Counted from the first letter of the stretch, positions 48,660 through 60,702 are shown. The stretch is 64,000 nt of DNA from Sciurus carolinensis (GCF_902686445.1 NC_062228.1:68118648-68182647), one strand, 5' to 3'. The notes: a model not told the origin generated them from the sequence alone. Numbers and translations are program-made.

Positions 48660-50830
48660 AATTAGGGGATAGTAGGAACATTCCTCAACAGTGTAGAGGC
48701 TATCTATGCTATGCCTACAGTCAAAAACCTGAAAGCATTACCCCAAAACTCTGGAGCAAGGCAGGGATGCCCTCTTTTGCCACCTCTATTCAACATTGTT
48801 CTTGAAATTCTAGTCACAGCAATTAGACAGACCAAAGAAATTAAAGGGATATGAATAGGAAAAGATAAACTCAAATTATCCCTATTTCCTGATGACTTCA
48901 TTCTATATTTAGAGGAACCAAAAAATTCCAACAGAAAACTTCTAGAACTCATAAATCAATTCAGTAAGGTAGCAGGATATAAAATCAATGCTCATAAATC
49001 TAATGCATTTCTACGCGTAAGTGATTAATCCTCTGAAAGAGAATTTAGGAAAACTACCCATTCACAATAGCCTCAAAAAACATAAAATACGTGGGAATCA
49101 ATCTAACAAAAGAGGTGAATAAACTCTACAATGAGAACTACAGAACACTAAAGAAAGAAATTAAAGACAACCTTAGAAGGTGAAAAATATCCCATGTTCT
49201 TGGATAGGCAGAATTAATATTGTCAAAATCGCCATACTACCCAAGGTGCTATACAAATTCAATGCAATTCCAATTAAAATCCCAATGACCTAACTCATAT
49301 AAATAGAGCAATCTATCATAAAATTCATTTGGAAAAATAATAGAGCCAGAATAGTTAGAGCAGTCCTTAGCAAGAAGAATGAAACAGGGCGTATTGCAAT
49401 ACCAGAATTCCAACTATACTACAGAGCAATAGTAACAAAAACAGCATGGTATTGGCACCAAAATAGACAGGTAGATCAATGGCAGACAACAAAGGACACA
49501 GAGACAAACCCAAATAAATAGTTTTTGCATAGTAGACAAAGGTTCCAAAAACATACAATGGAGACAATATGACCTGCTCAACAAATGATGCTGGGAAAAC
49601 TGGAAATCCATATGCAGCACAATGAAACTAAACCCCTATCTCTCACCCTCTACAAAACTCAACTCACAATGGATCAAGGGCCTTGGATTCAGACCACAGA
49701 CCCTCCACCTTTATTGAAGAAAAAGTAGGTCCAAATCTTCATCATGTCGGCTTAGGATCAGACTTCCTCAACATGACCCCCAAAGCACAAGAAATAAAAG
49801 CAGGAATCAATAATTGGGATAGAATCAAAGTAAAAAGCTTTTTCTCAGCAAAGGAAACTATCACCAATGTGAAGGAGAGCATACAGAGTGGGAGAAAATC
49901 TTTGACACTCATACTTCAGATAGAGCACTAATCTCCAGAATATATAAAGAACTCAAAAAACTCTACACCAAGAATACAAATAACCCAATCAACAAATGGG
50001 CTAAGTAAATGAGCACACACGTCACAGGAGAAGATCTACAAGGAATGAACAGATATATGAAAAAATGTTCAACATCTCTAGTAATAAGAGAAATGCAAAT
50101 GAAAACCACCTTAAGATTTCATCTCAGCCCAATTAGAATGGCGATTATCAAGAACACAAGCAATAATAGGTGTTGGCGAGAATGTGGGGAAAAAGGCAAA
50201 TTCATATATTGCTGGTGGGTTTGCATATTACTGCAGCCACTCTGGAAAGCAATGTGGAGATTCTTTAGAAAATGTGGAATAGACCCACCATTTGACACAG
50301 CTATCCCACCTCTTTATTTATATCCAAACCACTTAAAATCAGCATACTACAGTGATGAAGCCACATCAATGTTCATACCTGCTCAATTCACAATAGCTAG
50401 AATGTGGAACAAATCTAGATGCCCTTCAATTGATGAATGGATTAACAAAGTGTGGTATATATACACAATGGAATATTACTCAGCCATAAAGAATAATAAA
50501 ATTATGGCATTTGCAGGCAAATGGATGAAGTTGGAGAATATCATGCTAAGAGAGATATGCCAATCCCAAAAGTCCAAAGGCCAAATGATCTCTCTGATAA
50601 GTGGATGATGATACATAATGCATTGTGGTAGGGAAGAAAGAATGGTGGAAGGATGCATTGTATAGAGAAAAGAGGAGTGGGAGTGTGGGGTAACGGGAAA
50701 AATAGCAGGTTGGGGCAAACATCTTTACTCTATGTACATGTATTATTACACAAATATTATGACTCTACTTCAGGAACAACCCGAGAAATTAGTTTTACTT
50801 CATTTGTTTACAGTGAATCAAACTAAATAA
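48660..50830 (+). mobile_element. 5'-truncated L1, plus strand
   Basis: Starts within the ORF2 reverse-transcriptase region (equivalent to about 44105 of the full-length copy) and runs through the rest of ORF2 and a 3' UTR to an A-rich end near 50830. The divergence is greater than in the full-length copy. The frame at 50009-50608 (199 codons) keeps the C-terminal cysteine region (RECGEKGKFIYCWWVCILLQ) and [22 protein letters not shown] occurs at 48852-48854, the same codon as in the full-length L1, and FADD has become FPDD. Confidence 0.88.
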
Positions 50831-51250
50831 TCTATTTTTAAAAGAAGAAAACAGAAAAATGATCCCAGTAATTGGAATCTGGAGATTTGGTTTCAAGTCT
50901 TCAATAAATCACATGATCTCTTTAAAAAATTGATATATTATCACCCATTCTACATAAATTAAAAAGAATCCAGAAATACAGGTGATCTTCCTTAAACTTC
51001 TAAAATGTATCAAGCAAAATGTGAAAAGGAACACAAAAACATACTTAAGCACCATTTGTCTCACCTCCATTCAGGGGTGAAAGATGGGTCATGGCTGTGT
51101 GTCGTTCCACACCATCTCCAGGTACAAATGCTAAGAATATAGAAAAACATCCTGTGTGTGTGTGGGAAGGGTCAGACCACGTCCTCAGATCACTGGAGCA
51201 CTTAATTGCAGCAGCACCAGAATCCACTGCCCTGAACATAGCAAACATGA
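50831..51250. other. intergenic, no gene recognised
   Basis: AT-rich to mixed sequence leading into the minisatellite. Nothing identified. Confidence 0.35.
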
Positions 51251-51428
51251 GGGACACTTCCATGTTCCCACACCTGGCAGAATGTTCCTCCCTGTGCTGC
51301 ACCTGACAGAATACTTACGTCTGCCTGGGCAGCAACTGGCTGCATACTCCCCCTTGTGCTCCCACCTGGGTGAATACTCCTCCCTATACACACATATGGT
51401 CGAATGCTCTTCCCTGTGCTTCACATGG
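51251..51428 (+). repeat. 30-bp minisatellite, left block
   Basis: About six diverged units of the pattern CACCTGGCAGAATGYTCCTC then CCTGTGCTG(C). The array stops at ACATGG (51423-51428), the first copy of the ERVK target duplication, and resumes with ACATGGCAGAATGCTTCTCC at 57049. The provirus therefore split a pre-existing array. Confidence 0.82.
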
Positions 51429-51866
51429 TGTAGAGACATGCTTACAGCTGTTTGAGGAAGAGACCATGCACACACGCGTGTGTGAGGATGTGCCAATCTG
51501 CTGGTGTGTGATTCCTCCTCTCCCACCCTTACACCCACATGGTCCCCCTGCTGTGCTTGCACCGTGGCCCCAAAACCTCGCACGTGAGGCGCCGGATGAG
51601 GGAGCACACAGGAACGACAGGCAGCTGAGTGTGCCGCTCTATGCGTGGTGGACTCGCCTCACTTCCGCTCCTAGTGGTGGTGCCTTGCTGTTTTCTCTCT
51701 TCTCACGGTGTCAGGCGGAGCTGGTGTTGGCACCAAGGCATCTACTTGGGGAGAGAGGCAAGTAAGGAAGGAAGCAAGGAAGCATCTCTGAGAAAAATAA
51801 AGCAGTTGTCCATTCCCAGTCCACCTCCTATTCTTTCCCGTGGTCTCGTTGCTGCAGGTGGCAACA
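51429..51866 (+). repeat. ERVK 5' LTR
   Basis: Begins TGTAGAGACATGCTTACAGC and ends TTGCTGCAGGTGGCAACA. AATAAA lies in GAGAAAAATAAAGCAGTTGT (about 51791-51810). Aligns end to end with 56620-57048. Confidence 0.92.
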
Positions 51867-51868
51867 AG

Positions 51869-51886
51869 TGGTGGCCTGTATGGTGC
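51869..51886 (+). other. primer-binding site, tRNA-Lys-like (weak)
   Basis: TGGTGGCCTGTATGGTGC lies 2 bp after the 5' LTR. It matches the tRNA-Lys-1,2 primer site at about 11 of 18 positions, with the first three and last two bases conserved. Lysine priming is usual for this class; the match itself is only moderate. Confidence 0.45.
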
Positions 51887-51992
51887 ATTTGGCACAGTGG
51901 GTAAGTACTGAGGAACCTCGTGAGAGTCTCTGGTCAGAGCGGTTTAGGGCAAGGGAAAATAAGAAATGGGGTTGTAAATTTTAAAGACGAAA

Positions 51993-52742
51993 ATGACTAA
52001 GGTCATAAAAAGATGTATTAAAAAGTAATGGCATGTCAGTGAAGGAAACAGGATCTAATAGTGAAGGAAAAACAGGGGGTTCCTCTTCCTAAAGGAACAT
52101 TTCCTATGAAGCCTTAGGAGAAGTACAAGAGCAAGAATCTGTTAAACATGTAGAACAAGGTGAGAAAGAATTGAGTGGTAGTGACTTAGAAAGTATTTAC
52201 TCAGATAATTTAAGAAAAACAAGGAGAAAAGGTAGGGGAAAGCTAAATCCTATTCAGCCTTCTGCACCACCATGGGAAGATCCTCTGGCCAAGACCATTC
52301 AGGAACTTTCTAAGCACTTAGACGCCCTTGAATACAAAGAAGCCCCAAATTCATGGGACCTGCCCATATTTGAGGACCAATATAGACAGAGACATGATCA
52401 ACCATTAGACTTTAAAACCATTAAAAACTTTAAAGAGTCAGTTATGACATATGGACCTCAGGCACCATTTACCATAAGTATGTTTGAGTCTCTGAGTAAT
52501 TTAAATTTGACTCCTACTGATTGGAAACAGTTGTGCAGAGCATTGTTATCTGGAGGACAATATCTGATTTGGAGAACTTAGTGGCAAGAAATATCTGTTG
52601 AAACTGCTCACAGAAACACAGCAGCAGGGTTTCCTGGTAGAAATGTTGATATGCTAACAGGAGGCCAATATGCTCCAATAGATACCCCAAATCAATATGC
52701 TCCTGGAGTGTATGTGCAGATATATACAGCGGCAATCAAGGC
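51993..52742 (+). pseudogene. ERVK gag relic (matrix start and capsid part)
   Basis: An ATG at 51993 opens a short matrix-like start (MTKVIKRCIKK) that ends at a stop. The frame 52171-52581 then shows an acidic/basic linker, a PSAPPW motif of the kind found before capsid, and an N-terminal capsid stretch (PLDFKTIKNFKESVMTYGPQ, FTISMFESLSNLNLTPTDWK). After a TAG (in-frame stop at 52579-52581) capsid similarity continues through AGFPGRNVDMLTGGQYAPID to about 52740. The rest of capsid, nucleocapsid and protease are deleted. Gag is the particle structural polyprotein. Confidence 0.8.
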
Positions 52743-53915
52743 ATGGCAAACAGTCCAAGTATGTGTCAGATTTTTGTAGACCAAGTTTTACAACCCATAA
52801 GAAAAAAGTATGCAAAACTCATCTCTCTCCATTATATGGATGACATTCTATTAGCTCATCCTGATCATCAGAACCTCCTTGAGATATGTGGGGATATGGC
52901 TATCATCCTAAAACAACATGGGTTGATCATAGCAGAAGAAAATGTATGAACTAAACCCCCTATCTTGTATCTAGGATTTCAAATTATGGACACATTCATC
53001 AAACCTCAAAAAATCCAGCTCAGTAAATATCAGTTAACCACTTTAAATGATTTCCAAAAACTACTGGAGCATATTAATTGGCTTTAACCAACTTTGGGCT
53101 TCTCCACAGGAGAATTAAAGTCTTTATTTGACACACCCCATGGGGATCCTGATCCATCTTCTCCAAGATCTTTAACTAATGAAGCTAGAGAAGCTTTAAG
53201 TAGAGTAGAAAGGGCTATTGAGTGTGCCCACTGTGATAGAATTAAATTCTTAAAACCACTTCTGTTTGTAGTAATTCCTTCTCAATATATGCCCACGGGT
53301 GTTTTCTGGCAAGATGGACCTTTAATGTGGATACATTTATCCACCTCTCCTAAAAGTATAATTGAACCTTATACCTCTATGGTGGCACAGCTTATTCTTC
53401 AAGGGATAAAAACTGCACTTAGAGTGTTTGGTATACATCCTACCGTCATTATAACTCCTTATTCTGCCCAAGTTGAAATTTTATGTGCTAATGATAATAA
53501 CTGGGCTATTTCTAAATGCTCTACTTCTGCAAAATTTGATAACCACCCTCCAAAGTTCCCTTTATTGTCTTTTTGTCTTAATCATCCTGTTATATTCCCC
53601 CAAGTAGTTAAAAAACAACCTATTCCCAGAGCATTAAATGTTTTTACTGATGGATCCTCTAATGGTACTGCTGCACTGGTCACTTACCAAAATACTATCA
53701 CTCATATTTCTTCTCATAAGTCTGCTCAATTGGTAGAAATGGAAGCTGTGGTCATAGCCCTTATAAAATTCAAGGAACAACCCATAAATCTTTTAACAGA
53801 CAGTAATTATATTGCTCAAGCAATTCCTAAATTAGAATTGGCTTGAACTATAGCTCCTCATACTCCACCTTTTAGGTTATTTTTTCAAATACAGAAGCTC
53901 TTATGGGAATGTAAA
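52739..53915 (+). pseudogene. ERVK pol relic: reverse transcriptase and RNase H
   Basis: The sequence enters reverse transcriptase at GMANSPSMCQIFVDQVLQPI. The catalytic YMDD lies in LHYMDDILLAHPD (52834-52845 region). Connection sequence follows (53094-53640), then RNase H (NVFTDGSSNGTAALV, with the second acidic cluster MEAVVIALIKF and LLTDSNY). It keeps one reading frame for over 1 kb, broken only by in-frame stops at 52947-52949, about 53085 and 53844-53846. The fingers part of reverse transcriptase is missing. The protein would copy viral RNA to DNA. Confidence 0.88.
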
Positions 53916-54892
53916 GAACCTATGTTTTGGGGATATATAAGAGCTCATACCAATTTGACTGGTCCTCTACATGAGGGTAATCATAAATCTGATCTTTCAA
54001 TTCAAACTATTTTCATATTTTCTTCAGTAGAACAGGCCTCTCAATTTCATGCTCAATTTCACGAAAACAGTACGATATTACAATGTAGATTTAAAATAAC
54101 TAAAGAACAAGCTAGAACTATTGTTACGGGATGCCAACCGTGTGCTGTTCATTATCCAGTTCCACATGTAGGCATCAATCCCAGAGGGCTTTTACCCAAC
54201 CATTTGTGGCAAATGGATGTTACTCATGATCCCAGCTTTGGTAAACTAAAACTTAATCACGTGTCTATTGACCCATGTTCAGGATTGATTTTTGCTTCTC
54301 TCCATTTGGGGGAAAAAGTTAAATATGTTATCTCTCATTGCTTACAAGTTTTTTCAGCTATGGGCATTCCTAAAATGCTTAAGACAGACAATGGGCCTGC
54401 TTATACTTCATCATCTTTTACTCAGTTTTGTCTTAAGTTTCAAATTACTCATAAAACTGAAATTCCTTATAATCTTCAAGGCCAAGGCATAGTGGAGCGT
54501 GCTAATCAAACACTCAAGCTCATGCTTTTAAAACAAAAAGGGGGAGATTGGGTTACCCCAGAGATAGACTGGCTATAGCTCTTTTTACTTTAAATTTTTT
54601 AGCTATGGATTCAGAGGGTTATTCTCCTGCAGACAGACATTGGAATCCTCATCAGCAACACAAACCGCTAGCCTGCTGGAAAGATGTCCTTACAGGGACA
54701 TGGAAGGGTCCGGACCCAGTGTTAATATGGGGGCGAGGATCTGTTTGTATCTTTCCACAGGATGCAATCTCTCTGGTGTGGGTGCCAGCAAGACTCATCA
54801 GACAAGTTACCAGTCGTTCAGCAGTTGATAAACATCATGAAAATAGTGAATATGAAAATGATAATTCTCCTCCTGATGATTCCACTGATTGA
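53916..54892 (+). pseudogene. ERVK pol relic: integrase
   Basis: Continues the pol frame (53922-54578). A zinc-binding part with a His pair and Cys pair (FHAQFHENST, TGCQPCAVHY) is followed by the catalytic core with all three acidic residues in context (LWQMDVTHD; KTDNGPAY; GQGIVERANQTL). A frameshift near 54558 moves the reading to 54548-54892, which carries the C-terminal DNA-binding part (WKGPDPVLIWGRGSVCIFPQ). Integrase joins viral DNA to the host chromosome. The copy is close to complete but frameshifted. Confidence 0.88.
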
Positions 54893-56410
54893 TGGAAATA
54901 CTTTACAACTCTGGACTGTAGTTACAGGATGGCCTTGGCCTCTCCCTTTAACTAACACCTCCTCTGTTTATCCCCCATTTTTTACTACTAATAGTACCCT
55001 GGGTTTACCTGCTATACATGTGGATTTGGATATTATGCCTTTTCTTAATTACTTTTTTCAACTCTCTGGTAGTTTATGTTTCTCCATTTCTTATAATAAT
55101 GATTCTACCCATCCCTGTGTCACACTTGGCAACCAAACTCTTGGTACCCAAATGGGGCCCACGTTGCTGGGAGTCTTCCCCCACGTGGCCTTCTTTGTGG
55201 TTTCGATATCAAGGTTCCTCTACAGCTGTCATTGTAGGTGGAACCAAATCTTTTACCTTTGCTCCTAGATTTAGTACCTACTCTAATACTTCCTTTTCTG
55301 GATATAATTTTTCTTTTCCAAGTCCTTAATGGTAGATACAGCCAATTCCTTTGATTCCTGGTCATTTTGCAGAGAAAGAGCCTGCACAGACATTAGTGCT
55401 CTGTGTATGTTTCCAGGAGGTCAGTTTATCAATGGGTTATATGATTGTAACACCTCTACAGTGTTTGAAACAGGTGCTAATATTTCTAGATCCTCCTCCC
55501 TGATTACATTTAAGCCTACCCCTATATGTGCACATCACCATTCATCCTTATAGTCTCTAATGCCTCCTCCATTAATCATACTTTAGAGTGCACTCCCTCC
55601 TCATGTTTTTTAAATTCAATGTTGGAATAGTACTAGTTTTCCTTTAATGATTGTTGCTCGAGTTCCTAGGTACCTCCCAATGCCAGTTTTAGCCAATGTG
55701 GAAGACCTGCATGTGGTGTTTTCTCAACATAAGAGGGATTTTGGAATATCTCTAGCCGTGACTGTGGCTGTCACTGCATCGGCAGCTGCAGTTACTGCTG
55801 CTGGGGGTGCCCTAGCTACAAGTATTCCCACTGAACAGGCATTGAACAACCTCACTGGTAGTGTGGCCATGGCTCTTCAAACACAGGAAACCATAAATTA
55901 ACACCTTCGTTCTGGTATAGTCACACTCAGCCATCGTGTTGATCTTCTCCAAGAACAAGTGGATATTTTCATGGACCTTCCTGCAAAAGGATGTCTTGGA
56001 CATTATTCAAGACTATGTCTTACAGGGGTTCAATACCATAATTATAGCAGGACTGCCAATTTATCGAGACAACTTAGTGCTATGCTTAATGGATCTTGAA
56101 ACTATCAGTGTGATAATCTCACCAGATCACTACAAGCCCAAACAATCTTAGTAACTTCTACTAAAGTCAAGGTGCCCTCTATTGCTGATGTAATTACGTT
56201 TTTTAAAGATATTGTATATGGGGTCAAAAACTGGCAGGCATTATGGAGTTCTGTTTAATACTTCTGTTGTTCATTGTGTTAGCATTTCATTGCATGTGTA
56301 GGATGCGCCTAAGCCAACAAAGGGATAAGATCATTGTAAAAAATGCACTTGCCACCTTAGAAGGCAGAACTTCTTCTCAGGTTTTGCTGTCTCCAATGAA
56401 TGACTGGTAG
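54837..56410 (+). pseudogene. ERVK envelope relic
   Basis: Starts at an ATG (54837) overlapping the end of integrase, as is usual. A signal-peptide-like run (MKMIILLLMIPLIDG) is followed by a surface part with N-glycosylation sites (for example NTSS, NSTLG) to 55268, then frame damage. A fusion-peptide-like alanine-rich stretch (VTVAVTASAAAVTAAGGALA) occurs at 55755-55815. A heptad region (LTGSVAMALQTQETIN) meets a TAA at 55899. The anchor helix and tail (LILLLFIVLAFHCMC to a TAG at about 56408) are readable in another frame. Envelope would mediate entry; this copy is broken at several points. Confidence 0.8.
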
Positions 56411-56605
56411 TCAAAGACGGGAAAGTCTCATGTGACTAACATATCAACTTAAGACAGGAGCCAAGACAATAATATCATGCTTCTTGGTTATCCAATGACA
56501 GGTAAGAATGTCACTGAGACATGTGGATGCCTAACACAGGCACAGTCGATCCAGATGTAGTGATAGCTATCATGCATCCATTAAAGTTTTCTTCACCTTT
56601 TAAAT

Positions 56606-56619
56606 CAAAAATGGGGAGA
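56606..56619 (+). other. ERVK polypurine tract
   Basis: CAAAAATGGGGAGA directly precedes the 3' LTR start. A purine run at this place primes plus-strand DNA synthesis in retroviruses. One T interrupts it. Confidence 0.7.
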
Positions 56620-57048
56620 TGTAGAGACATGCTTACAGCTGTTTGCACAAGAGATTGTGGAGCGGGAGGACATGCCCACCTGCTGGTTCTGAATGCCTCC
56701 TCCCCCACCCTTAAGCATGCACACGGTCTCCCGGCTGCGCTTGAGACACAACCCCACAAATCTCGTGCATGAGGTGTCTGATGGAGCACACCAGAATGAA
56801 AGGCACCTGGAGGCGCCACTCTACGTGTGCCGCTCTCGCCTTGCTTCCACTCCTAACGGTGGTGGCCTGCTGTTTTCTCTCTTTTCACGGTGTCAGGCAG
56901 AGCTGGTGTTGGCACCAAGGCATCTACTTGGGGAGAGAGGTAAGCAAGGAAGCAAGAAAGGAAGCACCCCTGAGAAAAATAAAGAAGTTGTTCATTCCCA
57001 GTCCACCTCTGATTCTTTCCTGCAGTCTCGTTGCTGCAGGCGGCAACA
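56620..57048 (+). repeat. ERVK 3' LTR
   Basis: Begins TGTAGAGACATGCTTACAGC and ends TTGCTGCAGGCGGCAACA, followed by ACATGG. It is about nine bases shorter than the 5' LTR and differs at many scattered sites, so the insertion is old. Confidence 0.92.
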
Positions 57049-59900
57049 ACATGGCAGAATGCTTCTCCCTGTGATGCACCTGGCAGAATTCTCCTGCCTG
57101 TGATGCTCAGGCAGAATTGTCCTGCCTGTGACGCACTTGTAGAATGCTTCTCCCTGATCCAGCACATTGCAGAATGCTCCTCCCTGTGTCCACACTTGGC
57201 ACAATGGTGCTCCCTCTGCCCATTTCTGGGCAAATGTTCCTTTATATGCCCACACCTTGCAGAAGGTTTTCCTGTGCCCACACCTGGGAGAATGCTCCTC
57301 CCTATGCCCACACCTGGCAAAATGCTCCTTTCTGTGCCCGCATGTGGCAGAAGCCTCCCCCCTCTTCTACACCAGTCAGAATACTCCTCCCTGTGCTGCA
57401 CCTGGCAAAATGCTCCTCCCTGTTCCTGGACCTAGCACAAAGACCCGTTCTGTGACCACACCTGGAAGAATGCTCCTCTCTTACTGCACATGACAGAATA
57501 CTCCTCCATGTGCTGCACTTGGCAGATGCTCCTCCTTGTACTGCACATTTCAAGACGCTCCTCCCTGTGAACTTAGATGGCAGAATGACACACCCTTTGC
57601 TCCACCTGGCCAATTCTCCTCCCTGTACCCACACAGGGTAGAGGTCTCCTCACTGTGCTGCACCTGAGTGAATGCCCCTAACAGTGCTGCATTGGAAACA
57701 TGCTCCTCCCTGTGCTCACATCTGCCAGAATGCTCCTCCCTGTGCCCACACCTGCCAGAATGCACCTTCCTTTGCCCGAACATGGCAGAATGCTCTTCCC
57801 TGTGCCCGAACATGGCTGAGTGCTCTTCCTTGTGCAACATCTTGCAGAATGATTCTCCCTCATCTGATACTTCCACAATGTTCCTCCATGTGCCCACATA
57901 AGGCAAAATACTACTTCCCGTGCTGATTCTGGCAAAATTCTCCCTGTTCTTACACCTGGCAGAATGCTCTTCCATGTGCTGCACCTGGCAGAATGCTCCT
58001 CCCTACGCTGCACCTAGATGAATGCTCCACCCAGTGTCCCCACATTGCAGAATGGTCCACCCTGGGACCACACCTGTCAGAATGCTTCTCCCTCTCCTGA
58101 ATCAGGCAGAATCCTCCTCCCTCTGCTGTACCTAATAGAATGCTCCTCCCTTGCCCGCACCTGGAGATTGCTCCTCCTTGTGCTACACAAGACAGAATTC
58201 TCCTTTATCTTCTGCACATGTATGCACATTCCTCCCTGTGCTGCACCTGGCAGAATGCTCCTGCCTGTGTTGCACCAGTATGCATGCTCCTCTCTGTCCT
58301 GACACCTGGAGAAGGGTGCTCCCTGTGCTGCACCTGGTAGAATGTTCTTCCCTATACCTGCTCCTGGAAGAGTGTTCCTCCCTGTGCCCCAACCTGGCAG
58401 AATGCCCCTCCTTGTGACCACACCCGACAGAATATTGCTCCTCTGGTGAATCTGGTAGAACAATCCTCCCGACTCTGCACAAGGAAAATTGCTCCTTTCT
58501 ATACTGCACATGTCATTAAGCTTTTCCCTGTGCCCACACCTGACTGAAAGCTCGTCCCTAAGCTCTGCACCTGGCAGAATGCTTCTCACTGTTCTGCAAA
58601 TGGCAGAATGCTCCCTGTTCTGCACCTGACAGAATACTCCCCTGGGAGTCCGCACCTGGAAGGATGTTCCTCCCTGTGCTGTACCTGGCAGACTGCTCCT
58701 CCCTCTGCTGCACATGGCCAAATTATCCTCCGTGTACCCACACATGGCACAATGCTCCTCCGTGTGCCAGGACCTCACAGAATGCTCCTCCCTGTGCAGC
58801 ACATGTATGCATGCTCCTCTCTGTCCCCACACCTGGCACAATGATCCTCCCTGCGCTGCACTTGGCAGAATAATCCTGTGCCCGAAACTGGCAAGATGCT
58901 CCTCCCTGTGTCTGAAACTGGTAGAATGCTCGTCCCTGTGCTGCAAATGCCAAAATGCTTCTCCCTGAGACCGCAACTGGCAGAATGCTCCTCCCTATTC
59001 TGCACATGGCAGAATGCTCAACCCTGTTCCCGCACCTTTATGCATGCTCCTCCCTCTGCGCAGATCTGGAAGAATACACCCTGGTTTGTGCACCTGGCTG
59101 CATGCTCCTCTGAGTGCTACACGTGGGAGAAAACTTTTCCCTGTGCCTGCTTCTGGCAGAATGCTCCTCCCTGTGCTGCACCTGGCAAAATGCTCCTCCC
59201 TGTGCTAAACATAAGAGAATACTCCTCCCTGTGGTGCTACTGCCTTCATGCTCCTCCTTGTCCTGCACCTGGCATAATGCTTTTCCCAGTGACCACAACT
59301 GGCAGACAGCTCCTCCCTGTAACTGCACATGGCCAAATGTTCTTCCATGTGCCCATATGTGGGAGAATTCTCCTCCCTGTGCTGCACCTGGCACAAAGCT
59401 CCTCCCTGTGACGCACCAGGCAGAATGCTCTTCCCTTTGCTCTACATGAGAGAATGACCCTGCCTGTGGCAACAACAGGCAGAATGCTACTTTCTGTGCT
59501 GAACATGGCAGAAATCTTCTCCCTGTGCTGCACATGGCAGAATACTATTCCATTTGCCCTCACATTGGCGAATGCTCCTCCCTTTGCCACACCAGGAAGT
59601 ATGCTCCTCCCTTTGCCCACACCTGGCAGAATGCTTCTCCCTGTGCCTGCACCTAGCAGAACATTCCTCCCTGTGCCCACACCTGGCAGAATGGCCCTGC
59701 TGTGCTTCGACTGGGAGAATTCTCATCCCTGTATCTACACCTGGCATGATGTTCCTCCCTGTCCCACACCTTGCAGAATTTTCCTCCCTGTGCTGCACCT
59801 GAGAGAATGCTCATCCCTTTGCCCAAACCTGGCAGAATGCTAGTTCTTAAGACCACATTTAGCAGAATGCCCCTTCTTCTATCTTCACCTGACAGCGTGC
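57049..59900 (+). repeat. 30-bp minisatellite, main block
   Basis: About 2.85 kb, or roughly 95 units, of the pattern CACCTGGCAGAATGCTCCTC then CCTGTGCC(C)(A). The best-kept stretch is near 57700-57800. The units vary (CTGCACATGGCAG, CCCACACCTGG, TGTATGCATGCTCC variants). A 30-bp unit keeps frame, so long open frames appear in several frames of both strands: plus-strand peptides repeat a HLAECSSLCP-like decapeptide and minus-strand peptides a REEHSARCGH-like decapeptide (longest 299 codons, minus, 58077-58976). I see no start, domain or splice support for a gene. Confidence 0.9.
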
Positions 59901-60700
59901 ATGTTCTGCTTGAACAAGATGTGTACCATTTGGTACCTTGCTTTTGTATATTTGGTCTGTTTTCCTCAACAGAATCACTTTCCATGGGAAACATTCTTGT
60001 TATGTCTCCTGAATCCCAGCTGCACAAAAGAGTGCCTCACCTGCTGGGAGGGGGAGCGGACCATGAAGCACTCTTGGAGCAGTAAGAGGATATGTCCTTG
60101 TGTCACTCTGCCCACTTGAACCACTCTGGTTTCTCTTTCCACTAAATTCACATGCTGTCCACTGTTCAATTTGGGCATCCTAGAAGTCCCCAGGGATTTC
60201 AGCAATCATACTTTGAAGCCCAAGTTTTCCACGAGGCTGAAATCCAGCCTGAGCCTTGTGCTCCATGTCCTCTCTCAGTAGGCAGGTCCCTGTGTGCTCT
60301 GATCAGCCTCCCCTGGGACCTCTGCTTATGCCAATGTGAAGCCTGTCCCACCTGCTTCTGCCCTTGAGGGGCTTCTCATGGGGAAGGGCTTGCAGAGACA
60401 TGCACAGTCCTCACCTCGTGTTCCCCAGATGACCTCCAGTCCCCATGCAGGTGCTGTCACTGCACCTCAGGTGAAAGGACAGACACTTCCCAGCAAAGTG
60501 GTGAGGTCATGGAGTCCCTGACCTTTATCACCTTCCCTGCCCACACCTGCACAATGCTGCCTGGGAACACTGACAGACAGCATCATTCAGCTAAGTGTCC
60601 ATGCATTCATATCACTCCCAGATTCTGAGAAGGAGTCTTCCCCAAATGCAGTATCAGACACAGAAGCATGGATCCAGAGGGGATTGGACATGAGACTATG
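59901..60700. other. intergenic, no gene recognised
   Basis: Mixed sequence following the minisatellite. Short frames only. Nothing identified. Confidence 0.35.
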
Positions 60701-60702
60701 AC

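Larger units (their letters stand above)
51429..57048 (+). mobile_element. class II (ERVK-type) endogenous retrovirus, provirus
   Basis: LTRs of 438 and 429 bp, with TG...CA ends (TGTAGAGACATG... to GGCAACA), are flanked by the exact 6-bp duplication ACATGG. That size is typical of betaretrovirus-like integration. Order: primer site, gag fragment, a deletion, reverse transcriptase/RNase H, integrase, envelope, purine-rich tract, 3' LTR. At 5.6 kb it is shorter than a full class II provirus because capsid-to-reverse-transcriptase sequence is missing. Stops and frameshifts affect every gene, and the LTRs differ at many positions. Confidence 0.93.

Noticed and set aside
51045..51607. Coding gene spanning the left minisatellite and 5' LTR (minus-strand frames up to 140 codons)
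   Set aside because: The frames cross an LTR boundary and a repeat array. No start or domain.
57049..59900. CRISPR-like array
   Set aside because: Units are contiguous 30-bp tandem repeats with no unique spacers, in a mammalian genome.
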